Source of the DNA: Setomelanomma holmii
Taxonomy: Eukaryota > Ascomycota > Dothideomycetes > Pleosporales > Phaeosphaeriaceae
Reading direction: 5' to 3'
NCBI GenBank assembly: GCA_010015745.1
Contig: ML978240.1
Coordinates: 62,001 to 126,000, forward strand
DNA: 64,000 bases
The translations under genes were made by a program, and so were the position numbers. This document shows positions 11,017-22,230 of the stretch, one piece after another. The notes under the pieces were generated by a model that saw only the letters and a program-made list of their open reading frames with translations, did no database searches and was not told the origin of the DNA. How positions within the stretch are numbered: the stretch's first letter is position 1; each line of letters opens with the position of its first letter.

Positions 11017-12365
11017 ATGGGTAAAGATAGTGTGGTCGATCCTGCGGCGCGGGATAAGTACCTACTCCAGGGTTTGCCTCACCATCCATTTCCCGCATCA
11101 CAATCTAACATCACAAAGTCACCGCTGGTCCTACCTACGATCAGAAGACACACCAAGAAGTCCCCGTAAACGGATCAGAAGACACGTGCATCGAATCAGA
11201 CGCTCTGACGTGCTGGCTCAAGGTCCGAATTAAAGACTATCACGGACTTCCCCGCAGCTCACCATCTTCCTCGCCATACTTCACCCACAAACTGCATACT
11301 TCAGATCGGTACTCAGTCGCATGGTCTTTTGTTCCCAAGAGAAACCTCTCTGGAAGAGATGTCGTTCTGGGCTTCGACTATGACCACTCTATCAAGCATC
11401 AGCTACCGCCAGGCTTCAAGTACGCGATGAAAATAGCCACAAGCATGCTCGATCCTGGCTTGTACTCCGATCCATACTCTGACAATCCGTATCTTTACGG
11501 CCCAGCCCTATCAGGATTATTCACGCTCAACATCGGCGACCTCACGTCCGAAGTCTCAGCTTATGACCAACTGGCTCAGCTTGAGCAAGAGACGGGTGGC
11601 GTGGTAGAAGAAGGCGCTACTGGTTCAGGCAAGGCTATTCGAGATTCGCTGAATCTCCCACCCAAATGGAAGAAGCGTCGCAAACACTTTCTGACCGCTG
11701 CGAACCTTGAGAAGTGCACGTTCGAGAAGGGACGTATGTACCATGCCGACTTCTTCAATCCGTATCTGGACTTTGCGAACTTCTCGCTAAGACTACCGGG
11801 TTTTTCGATAAGCATCGCGAGGTACATCGATGAGAAGACACATCATTTGAGATATGTCATGAAGGATAGGAGTACGGATGAGGTGCTGTTTGTGGTGTTC
11901 TTCAAGCTGTTGTTCGGCAAGGAGCTGGAGACAACTTTGGAGGCGAGAACGGATGAAAAACATGAAGAAAAAGCGAGTGCTGTAGAGCCTGGAGAAGGCG
12001 CACATGCTTCCCACGAAACCGAAGGTATCGACATCGAAAGGCCGGAAGAGGCTACGAAATCCATTCACGTCGAGGAAGAAAAGCCAGCGCCGCAACCACA
12101 GACTTCTAATGCGGAACCGGAAGCCGATGAAGATGATGCGGGATATTCCGCAACGGGAGCGGTGACTTCACTATCGAACGGTATTTACGCGGCCATGGCT
12201 GCAATGGGCTTCTGGGACGATGGGTCCTCGTCGTCCGGCTCCGAAGCAACGAGCCGTAGCCCGTCAAAGCCCGCATCTAGCAGGTCAATGGACGCACAAG
12301 TCGATGACATGAGCGATGCGACGGTGGAGAAATATTTGAAGAGTCGGCAGGGAAATGTACAATGA
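11017..12365 (+). CDS. DUF1769 family protein
   Basis: Two exons, 11017-11071 and 11119-12365, joined over a 47-nt intron with CTAAC and ending AAAG. Product 433 residues. The join restores the start of the family domain: DKYLLQ|VTAGPTYD, followed by THQEVPVNGSED, WLKVRIKDYHGLP, SPYFTHKLHTSDRYSVAWSF, VVLGFDYDHSIKHQLPPGF and NPYLYGPALSG. This series is the signature of the fungal DUF1769 (UPF0590-like) family. The C-terminal ~120 residues are acidic and disordered. There is no signal peptide; function is not known for the family to my knowledge. The start ATG at 11017 gives a short hydrophilic leader (MGKDSVVDPAARDK), normal for the family. The C-terminal tail (about from residue 320) is rich in Glu, Ser and Pro and unlikely to be folded. 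Confidence 0.82.
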
Positions 12366-12415
12366 AGATGTGTGGCTAGCCACGGATAGATTACCTAAAT
12401 TTCAATCACGCGCAA

Positions 12416-13924
12416 TCACGACATCTCTTTGAGATTTTCAGCGACCTGATCTCCAGCAATCCTGCCAAAAACCACACACTCAAGCAGCGAAGATCCACCC
12501 AAACGATTCCCGCCATGTACACTTCCCGTGACTTCTCCTGCGCCCCATAGCCCCTCGATGCGTTTGTGTTCTTCTTGTAGGACCTCGCTCTTTTCATTGA
12601 TGAGCACTCCACCCATCGTGAAGTGAACAACAGGCGTCACAGTCCCGACATATACAACAGACTCAGGCTTGGGATCTGTCAATGTCCAATTCGCAAATGA
12701 CGTTCGACCAAACGGATCAGCTAGTATACCCGAGACAGCACTGGCATGTTGCTCGATCGATTCCCACGCATTCGGACCAAGTTCGGATATCGTCGTCTTC
12801 CTCATAAGGCCTTTAAAGTTGTAAAAGTCGACGTGAGACTTTGCGAAGCTGTACGTTCCTTCGTCTAGAACAATCTGCACAGTCCATTGCTTCGGCGACT
12901 CCGTCGTTGCTGGCGCGGAAGTAATGGCGTGCGTGACGTGCTCACGCGTATCAAGTTCGTTAACGAAACGCTTCCCGTCGATGAGCAATATTCCACCTTC
13001 TCCCCTCAGTACCTCAGCAGCAAGGAATTTCAGTGGTGAGGTCGGATTCGCAGGGTCGACGAAGCCGGTTGGATGGACTTGTACTTGATCCATGTCGACT
13101 AGCCTTGCTCCCACTGCAGTTAAGAGCGGCTGAGATCCGGGTCTGGGATCGTTGGTCGAGGGGTATCCGATTAGGTCGGGGCGATATTGAGCGAGTAGGC
13201 CTTGTGCGTCGCCGCCGAAACCGCCTGAAGCAAAGATGACTGGCCCATGGAGATCCATCCTTTCTTCTTCTTCGCATTCGTACTCGACTCCTGTGACGCG
13301 TTGGTCGGACTGCAAAACCTTCGTCACAGAACACGATGTCCGCAGCTCTGCCAGTGGGTTCTCCTTCATTTGGTTCAGCAGCGCGCTCACGATCGCATAT
13401 CCGGGCGGTGTCTGTCCGTTTCCTCTGTGTGTTCGTGCGTAGGAATGTCCACCGAGCTGTGCGACTTTGCTCAGATCTACGCCCTTCTCTTTCACTAGCC
13501 AGTCAATCGCACCAGCAGAATACTCCGTCAATGTGTCAATCAGCTGTTCCCGATGCGCAGTCAACGTCTGCATAGCATGTTCTGCAGATCGAACCGTGTC
13601 TAGATAGAAAGCGTCAAGAGGTTCAGCGACAGCCTGATATAAGGTCGGTGCTCCGTTGATGCCACTGGACGCTTTGATGGAGTTTCCACCAGGCTTGGCT
13701 GCGCGCTCTAAAAGAATGACAGGAATGCGATGGGAGAGAAGCTGAGATGCTGCTGACAGCCCGGCAAGGCCTGATCCTACGATGATAGCCCGTCGGGCGG
13801 ATATGCTGTTTCCTGTTTGTATTGGGGATGTCATTGGATGGACGGGATTGGTAGTGTAAAGTAATGCTGCTAATACTACGAGGATGGAAAGTGTTGCTAT
13901 GGACAGGATATGATGGCGACTCAT
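12416..13924 (-). CDS. OSM1: FAD-dependent fumarate reductase (OSM1/FRD1 type)
   Basis: Single exon, 502 residues. The N-terminus has a hydrophobic signal-anchor or targeting segment (HHILSIATLSILVVLAALLY, residues 4-23). The FAD-binding Rossmann motif follows: AIIVGSGLAGLSAASQLL (residues ~47-64), then LLERAAKPGGNSIKASSGIN. Flavocytochrome c/fumarate reductase active-site elements are present: QVQVHPTGFVDP, FVNELDTREHVTHAI with the catalytic Arg region, VVHFTMGGVLIN, and the C-terminal FAD block GLWGAGEVTGSVHGGNRLGG. The enzyme reduces fumarate to succinate with FADH2/FMNH2 or quinol electrons, reoxidising flavin in low oxygen; yeast Osm1 serves the ER/mitochondrion and Frd1 the cytosol. The hydrophobic leader favours the ER/mitochondrial form. 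All motifs are intact. Length matches the family (about 470-520). Confidence 0.9.
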   Translation of the reverse strand: MSRHHILSIATLSILVVLAALLYTTNPVHPMTSPIQTGNSISARRAIIVGSGLAGLSAASQLLSHRIPVILLERAAKPGGNSIKASSGINGAPTLYQAVAEPLDAFYLDTVRSAEHAMQTLTAHREQLIDTLTEYSAGAIDWLVKEKGVDLSKVAQLGGHSYARTHRGNGQTPPGYAIVSALLNQMKENPLAELRTSCSVTKVLQSDQRVTGVEYECEEEERMDLHGPVIFASGGFGGDAQGLLAQYRPDLIGYPSTNDPRPGSQPLLTAVGARLVDMDQVQVHPTGFVDPANPTSPLKFLAAEVLRGEGGILLIDGKRFVNELDTREHVTHAITSAPATTESPKQWTVQIVLDEGTYSFAKSHVDFYNFKGLMRKTTISELGPNAWESIEQHASAVSGILADPFGRTSFANWTLTDPKPESVVYVGTVTPVVHFTMGGVLINEKSEVLQEEHKRIEGLWGAGEVTGSVHGGNRLGGSSLLECVVFGRIAGDQVAENLKEMS

Positions 13925-14694
13925 CCGAATACATTGACATGAACGGGAGCCTCATTACTTGGGTGTCGGTCATTGCGGAATTTCAAGTGCTGGTAATGTC
14001 AGTCGAGTGATCAGGCGATTCTCACGTGTAGCACGGCCGAGTCGTCCCACCTCAAGACAGCTCCCTCCCACCCTCTTGGCTGCGCGATGCTCCTTGATGG
14101 TACGAAAGTTGAAGCTGAAGTGGTTCGGCATCGGTACTCCTCACCTGAGATCGAAATCCGCCTAGCGCACATGCCACGCTTCCGTCTCGAAGCCTATGAA
14201 ACCCTCCTTGACACGCCCACTGCATCCATCTCTCTCACGACGGCAACAATACACGCGCCCCACGACGCGCGTATTGCACATGCAGCAACTGCAGTCGAAC
14301 CAAGAGGCTATTGCTGCACACTAATGCTGGCGGCGCTTCGAGAAGTCTGCATCTCATGACGAGATCAGCGGCCGGAAAGTCAAGCTTCCATGGCACTAGA
14401 ACGTTTTGTCGCAAACAAAGCGCCCACCACCGCTCAAAGCGCCGTGACTAGGGCATTCGCAGCCGTATTGATTCTACGGGGTCGTATGTTCCGTCGAGCG
14501 GCAGGTATGTGTTCCAGTGAGATCTTTGCGTGGCGCGGCATCATGCGTTCCGAGCAGGTACATTTTCTTATGTACTTGATGAGTATCGCTTTTCCCGCTC
14601 GTGAATTTTGCATGTGCGGTCAACCTTCTCGTGCATGATTGCCTGCGTGTGGATACTTGGTTGCGCTTCTTAAAGATCTGAAAGAGAAGGGAAG
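13925..14694. other. Intergenic, no supported gene
   Basis: 770 bases between divergent genes. A 90-codon frame at 14087-14359 (+) begins MLLDGTKVEAEVVRHRYSS; I recognise nothing in it and see no splice partner, so it is not called. Confidence 0.5.
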
Positions 14695-15744
14695 ATGTTT
14701 AGCACTTGCTTGGATCTGGCGCTCTTGTGCCACCCGGTTCTGGCTTTCGTCACAATGTCGCGACCGAAGATGCAGGTCCAGGATTTGAGGTTACAATACT
14801 TCCTCATCAGCTTCCTATCGGTGCTTGCGTTGCGGTATGCGAGCACTTCATACTTCTCGTTACCCGGCGAGGTCGTCATAGACGTATGCCAAACGCACGA
14901 TCAACCGAATCCGATCGCCTCGTTGTATCCTAACAACGCCACGGGAACCTTGAATGGAACAGTCGCAGTTATTCCCATCTCACTGAAGCTAGCACGAGAA
15001 GTCATCCCTCCGCAGTATCGTATCCTAGAACACGCTTATCGACATATCCTACCGGACTTTCCCGAGGGCATGTACCCAGCTGTCTTGCAAGCGCTGCACG
15101 ATCACGAAGTACAGGCCTTCGGTTATCAAATCCCCGATTTTTCAGTAAGTGCAGTGTCTCCTCCATGTTATGCTTGAGCTAACAAGATCCAGCGCACTAG
15201 CATCGAGTTTCCCTTCCTCGACCTCCTGGGCGACAACGCAACATCCTTCAAATGGGCGCCATCACTCTTAATGACCGCCGGCCACGACATCGCCCTCAAA
15301 GGCGCCATGGATTACGGCACCAACACTTTCGCATCCATCTTTGACCCACCTTGTGACGCATACCGCAGTGTGCCCCGCTCGAGAAATCCCGGCACGACAC
15401 ACTTCAGCGCGAAAAGCTCGGAGGCTGGCGCAGCGAGTGTACGCACGGTATTCTCGGTTACTACGGAGTTTTCCTTTCCGCTTGCTTTCTTCAAGAATGT
15501 TACGAACCAGCCTACCTTCGCTGACGGCAAGACGTGCGATAACATGATCCGGCTATTCAACACCAGCTTAACTACGGCGCCGAACCGCATCGATACCGTC
15601 CGCGGAACAGTGAAAGCCAAAATCGCGCCGTTTACTGAAGAACGTGAATGGAAGAATGTATATGGTGTACGAATGGACACCGCATTCATAGAAAACAACT
15701 ACCTGCCCTGCGAAAACTTTCGAGGCTATGGGAGTTCCGAGTAG
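14695..15744 (+). CDS. Orphan membrane-anchored or secreted protein
   Basis: Two exons, 14695-15144 and 15193-15744, with a 48-nt intron (GTAAGT, AGCTAAC, CCAG); product 333 residues. Later in-frame ATGs at 14755 and 14770 are also possible starts. All place a hydrophobic segment (QYFLISFLSVLALRYASTSY) near the N-terminus, a signal peptide or anchor. The rest is a soluble domain with potential N-glycosylation sites (NATGTLNGT, NATSF, NVTN, NTSL) and a few Cys, consistent with an extracytoplasmic location. The segment VAVIPISLKLAREVIPPQY weakly recalls the first strand-helix of acetoacetate-decarboxylase-like folds, but no catalytic Lys context is seen, so I leave the family open. It converges tail-to-tail with the HET gene 112 bp downstream. 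Confidence 0.7.
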
Positions 15745-15856
15745 TGTGGCCGTCGGATATTGCAGATGCGATGCTATACAATGAGAGAAAGATACCCTAC
15801 ATAGACAATCGAATAAAGCCTAATACAAACAATCTTTGCAAACTAAACATGCAACG

Positions 15857-17791
15857 CTAAACAAGACAAAACTCCTCCTCTTCCCTTCTTCCCTCAACTA
15901 CTTCTCGCATCAATCCCCCATCCATCAACTCATCCACATACGCCTGCCCCATCATCCAATACCTCCCTTCCTCGCCCATCCCCTTTTCCGTCGGTCTCAA
16001 CACATAGGGCGTATCCCCACCATACAGCACAACCACAACATCGCCCTTGCGCATACACTGCGGTCCCAGACCGAAGCTGCCATTTGCAAGGCGAAAACAG
16101 CGCCTGAAGCGGCAGAACATGTACGTGTCGGCTTGGTACATTCCCGCCGCGATGTTCTGCGCCAAAGGTCGATCGGGCACGGGTTGATGTGAGGTTTGCG
16201 CGGCGATGTCGGACATCATGGTTGTGAAGGCGAGGTAGTATGCATCCATGCGATCGACGTCGGGTTCGAGATCGTACCGTTGGTTGGCTAGCCAGCCTGA
16301 TACAAGTGTGCGGGTGAGTTTGCGCTCTTGCGGTGTTGGAACTCTCGTGGCAGTGTTTTGAGCAGGCCGCGCAGGCGAGACGGAACGAGTGCGGATGTGC
16401 ATCGCGGACAGAAGTCGGGACAAACCACGTTCGCTTCTCGGTGCTGGATCTGCGGGCGGTTCGGGCGGTATGTCGGTGATGAGTTCGCGTTGGAGCTCCA
16501 GGTATGGATGCGGCGTGTCTCCGAGGAGGTCTGGGTGCATCAGGTTCTTGACATCCAAGATTGTGAAGACGTCGCTGACGGTGCCATAGCGCACGCCAGT
16601 CAAGCGGAGTTGCTTGTGCGATATGTGCTCATCCCCAATGTTTTTTACTGGCTCGCGATTGCATGCGCTCCAGATGTAATGTTGCCTCGGCCACTCGAAT
16701 GGTGTGGCTGGCCAGGTGCTGCGAGCCCATTGCGGAGCCCACGATGGAATATCCTCCTCGACCACATATTCTGGCGGATGAGAGATGTGGGCAAAGGCAG
16801 TTAGTCGCGAGTGAAGTCGTATGCCGGACGTGACGGTATCAGAATAGACTTCGCCGACGCCCTTGTTGTAGTCCAGATGTATAGCGTTCGCCTCTTCGTC
16901 GTCCACAAGATTGAGTAGGCCGTATACTTGATCTCTCGGATCTGTGGCATTCCAATAAACGTACAGTTGCAGCACGTCGAGTAATGGGATCTTCATCATG
17001 CCGGCGTCATACATCGTGACGCAGCTCGTGCAGTAGATTGGGTCTAGTAAATCCCATCCTTCGTACGGATTTAGGGAGGTACGATTGTGGTCACGAATCC
17101 ACCAGGCTGTCAATCCAATATCTGACCACGCGACTTCCTGATCTCCCCAGTAAACGATTGCGTCTTTGGCCAAGCGTATCTCCTGCACGCACCACACCCG
17201 ATTGAACCAGGATCGATTGAACAGTTTCTGCAAGCCGATACATACGGGAGGCGTAAGAATCTCGACTGGGAGGTGTAGCTTCCTGTAGTTCTGGTAACTG
17301 TCTGATTGCCGGTCTCTGTCCTCATCGAAGCGTTTGCATGCGCGGCCAATGTACCGCACGATCCTGATGGTTTCCGCGATGAGCAACGGGTGACCCTGAC
17401 CTAACCACACGATAACTCTTCCCGCCCGCGAAAATATGCTACCCATCAACGGGACTTGGTGGCTTTTCTCATCATTGTCGTTCTGGTTGATGCAAAGCGC
17501 GTCTGCCCACATGATGCGTGCGGTGTCTGAAAGCCGCAGTCGGACGAGTGCTGCCTCGAGCTCACCTCTTATCGTGACCGTTTCGCCGTTGCAAGCGATT
17601 TTCACATCGGTCGCTTCGTTCCTAGGACCCCATACATAACTCAAGGCCTCGTAAGGCGGAGTTAGTTTCAGTTCAAACGCGTGGCAGTCACAAGTCAGTG
17701 GCTCTTGCGGATCTGTAGAAGGGTGGATGAAGAGAAGACGAATTGCACGTTCCGTCAATTGCGAGCCTAGATAGAGCGACGGTAGTGCCAT
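15857..17791 (-). CDS. HET-domain (heterokaryon incompatibility) protein
   Basis: Single exon of 644 residues. The HET domain is at the N-terminus with its three signature blocks in order: PPYEALSYVWGPRNEATDVK (~45-64), the block RIMWADALCINQNDNDEKSH (~95-114) and MGSIFSRAGRVIVWLGQG (~118-135). Downstream conserved features follow: FNRSWFNRVWCVQEI, the usual 'RxWxxQE' block, and YWNATDPRDQVYGLL, the 'DPRDKVYALLGL'-type block. The C-terminal third matches the common HET tail ending in a 'GDVVVVLYGGDTPYVLRP' segment, where a small beta domain reads out of range of known catalysis. HET proteins trigger cell death when genetically different hyphae fuse; most genome copies are of unknown specificity. 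No frame break is seen. Confidence 0.88.
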   Translation of the reverse strand: MALPSLYLGSQLTERAIRLLFIHPSTDPQEPLTCDCHAFELKLTPPYEALSYVWGPRNEATDVKIACNGETVTIRGELEAALVRLRLSDTARIMWADALCINQNDNDEKSHQVPLMGSIFSRAGRVIVWLGQGHPLLIAETIRIVRYIGRACKRFDEDRDRQSDSYQNYRKLHLPVEILTPPVCIGLQKLFNRSWFNRVWCVQEIRLAKDAIVYWGDQEVAWSDIGLTAWWIRDHNRTSLNPYEGWDLLDPIYCTSCVTMYDAGMMKIPLLDVLQLYVYWNATDPRDQVYGLLNLVDDEEANAIHLDYNKGVGEVYSDTVTSGIRLHSRLTAFAHISHPPEYVVEEDIPSWAPQWARSTWPATPFEWPRQHYIWSACNREPVKNIGDEHISHKQLRLTGVRYGTVSDVFTILDVKNLMHPDLLGDTPHPYLELQRELITDIPPEPPADPAPRSERGLSRLLSAMHIRTRSVSPARPAQNTATRVPTPQERKLTRTLVSGWLANQRYDLEPDVDRMDAYYLAFTTMMSDIAAQTSHQPVPDRPLAQNIAAGMYQADTYMFCRFRRCFRLANGSFGLGPQCMRKGDVVVVLYGGDTPYVLRPTEKGMGEEGRYWMMGQAYVDELMDGGLMREVVEGRREEEEFCLV

Positions 17792-18765
17792 TCAGTATGA
17801 GTAAATAGGGCGAGCTTGTGCCGTGTGTAGATGCGTTGCGATGTTCGGCCTTACGGGCGCCTGGTGGTTGACGCTCAGCCTTTGGAGGAGGGGGGGCTGT
17901 CTCGAAGGATCGCATGCAGAGACAGGGATTCTTGGGGCTAACGTTCGACGACCTTACTCGCTAACGACTGCATGTCATGAGTACTTACCTCGCATACTGC
18001 ATGAGGCTGGAAATGCCGATTCGACCTTGATATTGTGGGCCATCCATGTAGCTTTTACAACACGAGGCCGTACTCTTGGCCATGTAGAGACATGACTTAC
18101 TCAAGTTGCGACTTTGAAGTGCTGTCGCATGTGCACAGATGTAGTGGCCATGAGTAAGCTGGCATGCACGTTGGCGCGCTTTGGTGTACGTTGAGGATTA
18201 AAGGGAGACACGGACTGAAAGAATTATCTTAGGAACCGCGCTAAGCGACCTCGGGAAGCAACAGTACTAACGCACAAAACATGCACTCCTGGGGTAATTT
18301 CTTCGAACAACGCGAGTTCAGCATCTCTGTTATTACCTTCATGATCGTACCTAGCATGGTCGTCGGTGCGACGTTCAGCACTAACTTTATCCTGCGCGAC
18401 AGCAACGCTGTTGTGGTGAGATTGGTCTAGCTTCATATTTCACACGATTGCCGGCTGGCTTTGACACTACTTAGTACTCCTTGGTATCCAGCAAGGGCAT
18501 GCGGCGTCTTAGTGACTAAGCCAAAAGATAGGAGTCGTCACGTTCCGAGATTTACAAGGTGGTCAGGATGTTGTCCTGAAGGCAAGAAGCGCTCATGCAC
18601 AGAAGTCTTCCAAACATTTACGTACTTGTGGGGCATCATGAACTCAACATGGCTCCGCGAGTACATACTGGTCACTCGCCCCATATGCGAACCATCTAAC
18701 TTTAAGTCCTCACTCCTCATCCACAAACACACCAACACAGCAATGCTATCAATACCGAAACCAGC
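17792..18765. other. Intergenic, no gene seen
   Basis: 974 bases. A 52-codon frame at about 18281-18430 (+) is hydrophobic (FSISVITFMIVPSMVVGATF) and looks like an isolated membrane-helix fragment, but I find no exon to join it to. Confidence 0.45.
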
Positions 18766-20295
18766 TCAATAAACCTCCCTCCCCACAATCCTCACACTCC
18801 CAACCCCATCATCATTTTCATCACTGCCCCCAACCCCAATATCCGTCCCATTCGCCAATTCAAACACAACAAGCACATTACTCAACCACGCATCCCCCAA
18901 CACCAACGTCCCTCCTTCCGCCCTCTGCACTGCAACCGCACACTGTCCCTTCCCCGCACCAACATTTGCCCCACCAACAGCCCCAGGGCCACGAGTCATC
19001 CGGTCATCCTCGCTCATGAAGAATCTGCGCCCGCCGATGCGCACCCCGACGCGTGGTGCCTTTGCCGTGTACGAGACAATGTACGTGTTTGAATACGCAT
19101 TGTATTTTGTGGGCGGAATAAAGAGGGAGGCGACGTGGTCGGGGAAGTAGAGGAGGGAAGTGCCAGATTCGATGATCATGTCTGCTTTGGCGTTGGCGTA
19201 TTTGTGTGTTGTAGGCGTGGGTGTGGGTGTAGGCGACATTGAGTGTGTTGTGGTTGTGGTTGTGATGTTTGGTGGGATGATTGCGAAGCCATCGATGGTG
19301 ACGGAGTACCATCCGTAAATGTCTTGGACGACTGGTCGTAGCGGGACTGTGACCCAGCGGCCGTCGTTCTTGACGGTTGGGATGCCGCCGATGGCGAGCT
19401 GGCCACCTGCTCGTGGGCTCGCCACGGTCGCGCGACGTAGCGCGAGGCTGAAGATAGGCGGGATATTTGGGTCTTGGAACCTAGATTGATTGTTAGAGGG
19501 GTTTGCTTCATTACAGCTCCAGCCGAACTCACAAAGGTAATATCACACTGGTGTAGTTCAGTGCCCCGGTATTGATGCCAGCCGCCAATGCTGGGAAACC
19601 CAAGCCCATCAACCCACTTGAGATCCTATCGCCGATCCAATACCCCTCATCCACGACACCAATAGTCTGTCTCACGGTCGCTGACGGATATGATCCAGTA
19701 CTACCTATGCCGCCAATACCGAACTCCTCGGTGCCCGTTTCACCGTAGAGGGACTCACCGCCCGTATAGTTGACTGAAAAGTCCTAGTCAATTGGGTCGA
19801 ATGAGGTTGAATCATCGGCATCATAAAGCGCTCCGAAGCCACAGTATCGGGTCGAGATGGCGATGCCCATATCAGGATTGACGCATCGAAAGTTGGAAGA
19901 TGCAACCCAGGTGTCCGCCGATCCTGAGTCGATGACGAGAGAGTAGACTTGCCCAGCTATTGTGGCATTGGTGATGTATATTCTGCCTCCGAGTGTGAGG
20001 AGGTTCTCTTGCACGTCTGCGATGGGGTCATCCTGGCGGCGAATCTTGCGCTTGAAGATGAGCTCGGCGCGCCGTTTTGCGAGGTGTCTCGATGAGGGTG
20101 CAAATTGGCCATGTGCATTTGGAGCGCTTGTAAGTTCAAGGACATTGTTCGTTACTATGATGGTCAATTGCTATCTCCTACGCCTTCGCATTTAGGAAAT
20201 GTACCTGCAAGACGCGTCGGAGCTCTGCGAGTCAAAGCACCGGTGTCACAAATGAAAAGACCAACGACGAGAGAAATGATAGAAGTAGAATGCAT
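18766..20295 (-). pseudogene. Pepsin-type aspartic protease, disrupted
   Basis: Three exons on the minus strand: 20205-20295 (signal peptide MHSTSIISLVVGLFICDTGA), 19533-20154 and 18766-19480. Both introns (20155-20204, 19481-19532) have GT..AG ends and consistent phase. The joined frame is 476 codons including the final stop. First catalytic motif: YSLVIDSGSADTWVASSNF, intact Asp. Between the lobes an in-frame TAG lies at 19784-19786, inside STSFDPID*DFSVNYTGGE; coding likeness resumes immediately after it (ETGTEEFGIGG, SSGLMGLGFPALAAG). The second catalytic motif reads MIIESGTSLLYFP, with Glu where the family has Asp. A stop plus a lost catalytic Asp indicates a dead gene, or a sequencing error plus a non-catalytic homologue. 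A TATATA lies about 56 bp upstream of the ATG. Members are secreted or GPI-linked proteases (yapsin/candidapepsin-like). Confidence 0.8.
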
Positions 20296-21060
20296 TGTTT
20301 ACGGACGAAAGTAGAAGCGATACGAAAAATGCAGCAGAAGAATCAAAGACTATATACCATAACAACTGCCGTGTTTGCCGATGTAATCTCGATCCGGGAT
20401 AGGGAGGCTTAACGAGGTCTGAATGTCCGACGTAGACGTAAGTCTGTGGCCACGATGCATTCCTGGCACGGGGTTGATCTTGTGCGACCTCCCCGGATTC
20501 AAGGGACCTCGGGGATACCTAAAGAAGCTCGCTTCTCCCTATTCTTCGAATCTGCAGGCGCGATGATTGCGCGTGTGTTTCATCTTTCGCTGACCACTGA
20601 TTGGAAGTGGCAATTGGAGAACAGACTGTCTGCCTTATCTTGGAACAACCCTTCATAGACGAGGAGGAATGGCTTACACATTGCTTGAGATATCACCTCG
20701 GAACGAGATTCCTGATGCCCATGGCGGGAAGAAAGATTTGTGCCTGTTGGTCGATGGGGACTTACCTGTTAGGTAAAGCACACAAGAAAAGTCCTCATAG
20801 CAGCCAAGCTCTGAGACCTCGGCGGTCACACCCAAGTCCCTTCATGATGGTTAGAAGCAAGTCATAGTGCATCGTGGAGAAAGCGTACATGTTTTGATTA
20901 GACTAGGCAGGAAGCTCAATGCTCCAAATGGTCTCCAAGACGGCTTTCGTGTTGTACAAGTGCTGCTGCATAGAATTTGGGTGAATCCGCATAATGCTGT
21001 TGTGAGTCGCGCCTTTTGGGAATCGTCGTAGACACACCTTGAACGCCAGACCGGAAACAA
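20296..21060. other. Intergenic, no gene seen
   Basis: 765 bases. Contains the promoter of the broken protease (TATATA at 20351-20356, read on the minus strand) and the LUC7 3' UTR. Frames up to 88 codons look random. Confidence 0.5.
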
Positions 21061-22026
21061 TCACCATCCACCTCTTCGACCGCCTCTGCCACGGCGACCT
21101 CCTCGGCCACCGCCAAATCCGCCACCGCCGTAGCCGCCGCCCCATCCTCCCTGGTCGCCACGATCACCGTTCATGTCGCCTCCCGATGAGGCGTATGCGT
21201 CGCGTGGCGGAGCACGACCCTTGAGCTCTTTCTGTAGAGTTTCGTAGGACTTGCGCATCTGAGCGTAGCCGAGATGCATCTTGCCGTAAAAGTGGTCTGC
21301 TAAACGGCGATCATTGTCAAGACGACTGAGATAAGCACCACATACGTCGCACACCTGGAGCTTCTGATGGCCTGAAGGCCCTCCTGTGTCCGACAGGGCG
21401 CGCAGTTCTCGCTCGCGTTCTTCCTTCTCAGCCTTCTTGTATCGAAGCTTTGTGAACTCCTGCACGGCCATGTTCACCATGCCTTCTTCGCCCATGATCT
21501 GGATCTCGAGCATGCCGGCTTCGATTGACTTGGTGAGTTCGTTGATTGCTTTGAGCTGTCGCTTGTCAGCTTGTTCATGGCGATGTTCCAGAGTGCTGCT
21601 CACCAATGCATTAGTCTGCCTGATCTCCTCAGGCGTCTTCTCAAGTCTTCGCTGGGCAGAGTCAATCTTGCGATTGCAGCTATCAATGTGGTGTTGCATG
21701 TCCCTCATGTAGTCAAACTCGAAGCCCCACCTGCGCTTCTGGTCGGCATCTGCCTCCTGATATTCGGTCTTGAGCGCCTCATTGTGCACCTTCGGACAGG
21801 GACCCAGTTCGTTCTTCGTGTTGGTGAAGAGATCGTGAGGACAGTTGCCGACGACATACGAGCGGCACACCTTGGGGTCAGTGATGCTGAGCTGCGGCGC
21901 GCGCTGGTCGGTGCCAGACATGAGCTGCTCGCCCATGAGCTGCTCTGCGGTATGTCAGCTTGTTGTCGCATGTGCAGCACGTGATTTGTACTGACCAAGC
22001 AGCCTGCGCGTCTCTGCTGCGGCCAT
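21061..22026 (-). CDS. LUC7: U1 snRNP protein LUC7
   Basis: Two exons: 21996-22026 and 21061-21944, with a 51-nt intron (21945-21995; GTCAGT, AGCTGAC, GCAG). The short first exon restores the family start MAAAETRRLLEQLMG. Product 304 residues. Zinc finger 1 (CCCH) is in VCRSYVVGNCPHDLF..GPCPKVH; zinc finger 2 (C2H2-like) is in LQVCDVCGAYLS..LADHFYGKMH. A long charged coiled coil (DSCNRKIDSAQRRLEKTPEE onward) separates them. The C-terminus is a Gly/Arg-rich tail (RGG-like, about 35 residues). LUC7 contacts the 5' splice site/U1 snRNA duplex and tunes 5' splice-site choice. Divergent from GPI16 with 204 bp between start codons. Confidence 0.92.
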
Positions 22027-22230
22027 GCTGTCTACTGTGGGATGTTGTTGCGGCAAGGTGGACTGCGAGAGCTCACGGCGCTCGCAGAAATCACGACCGC
22101 GGCGATGCCAAGCCTGACATCTGGACGGTGGTGACAGCCAATCACATGAGCCGCGACCCTGAACGCTCCGCAACACCCAGCGTGCATCACAAGCTGCTCT
22201 CTTCCAGATAGGGAGGGTTACAATGCTGCA
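22027..22230. promoter_or_regulatory. Shared divergent promoter LUC7/GPI16
   Basis: Only 204 bp separate the two start codons, so both promoters overlap here. GC-rich, no clear TATA box. An AATCACATGAGCC stretch near 22140 contains a CACATG half-palindrome; no factor is claimed. Confidence 0.45.
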
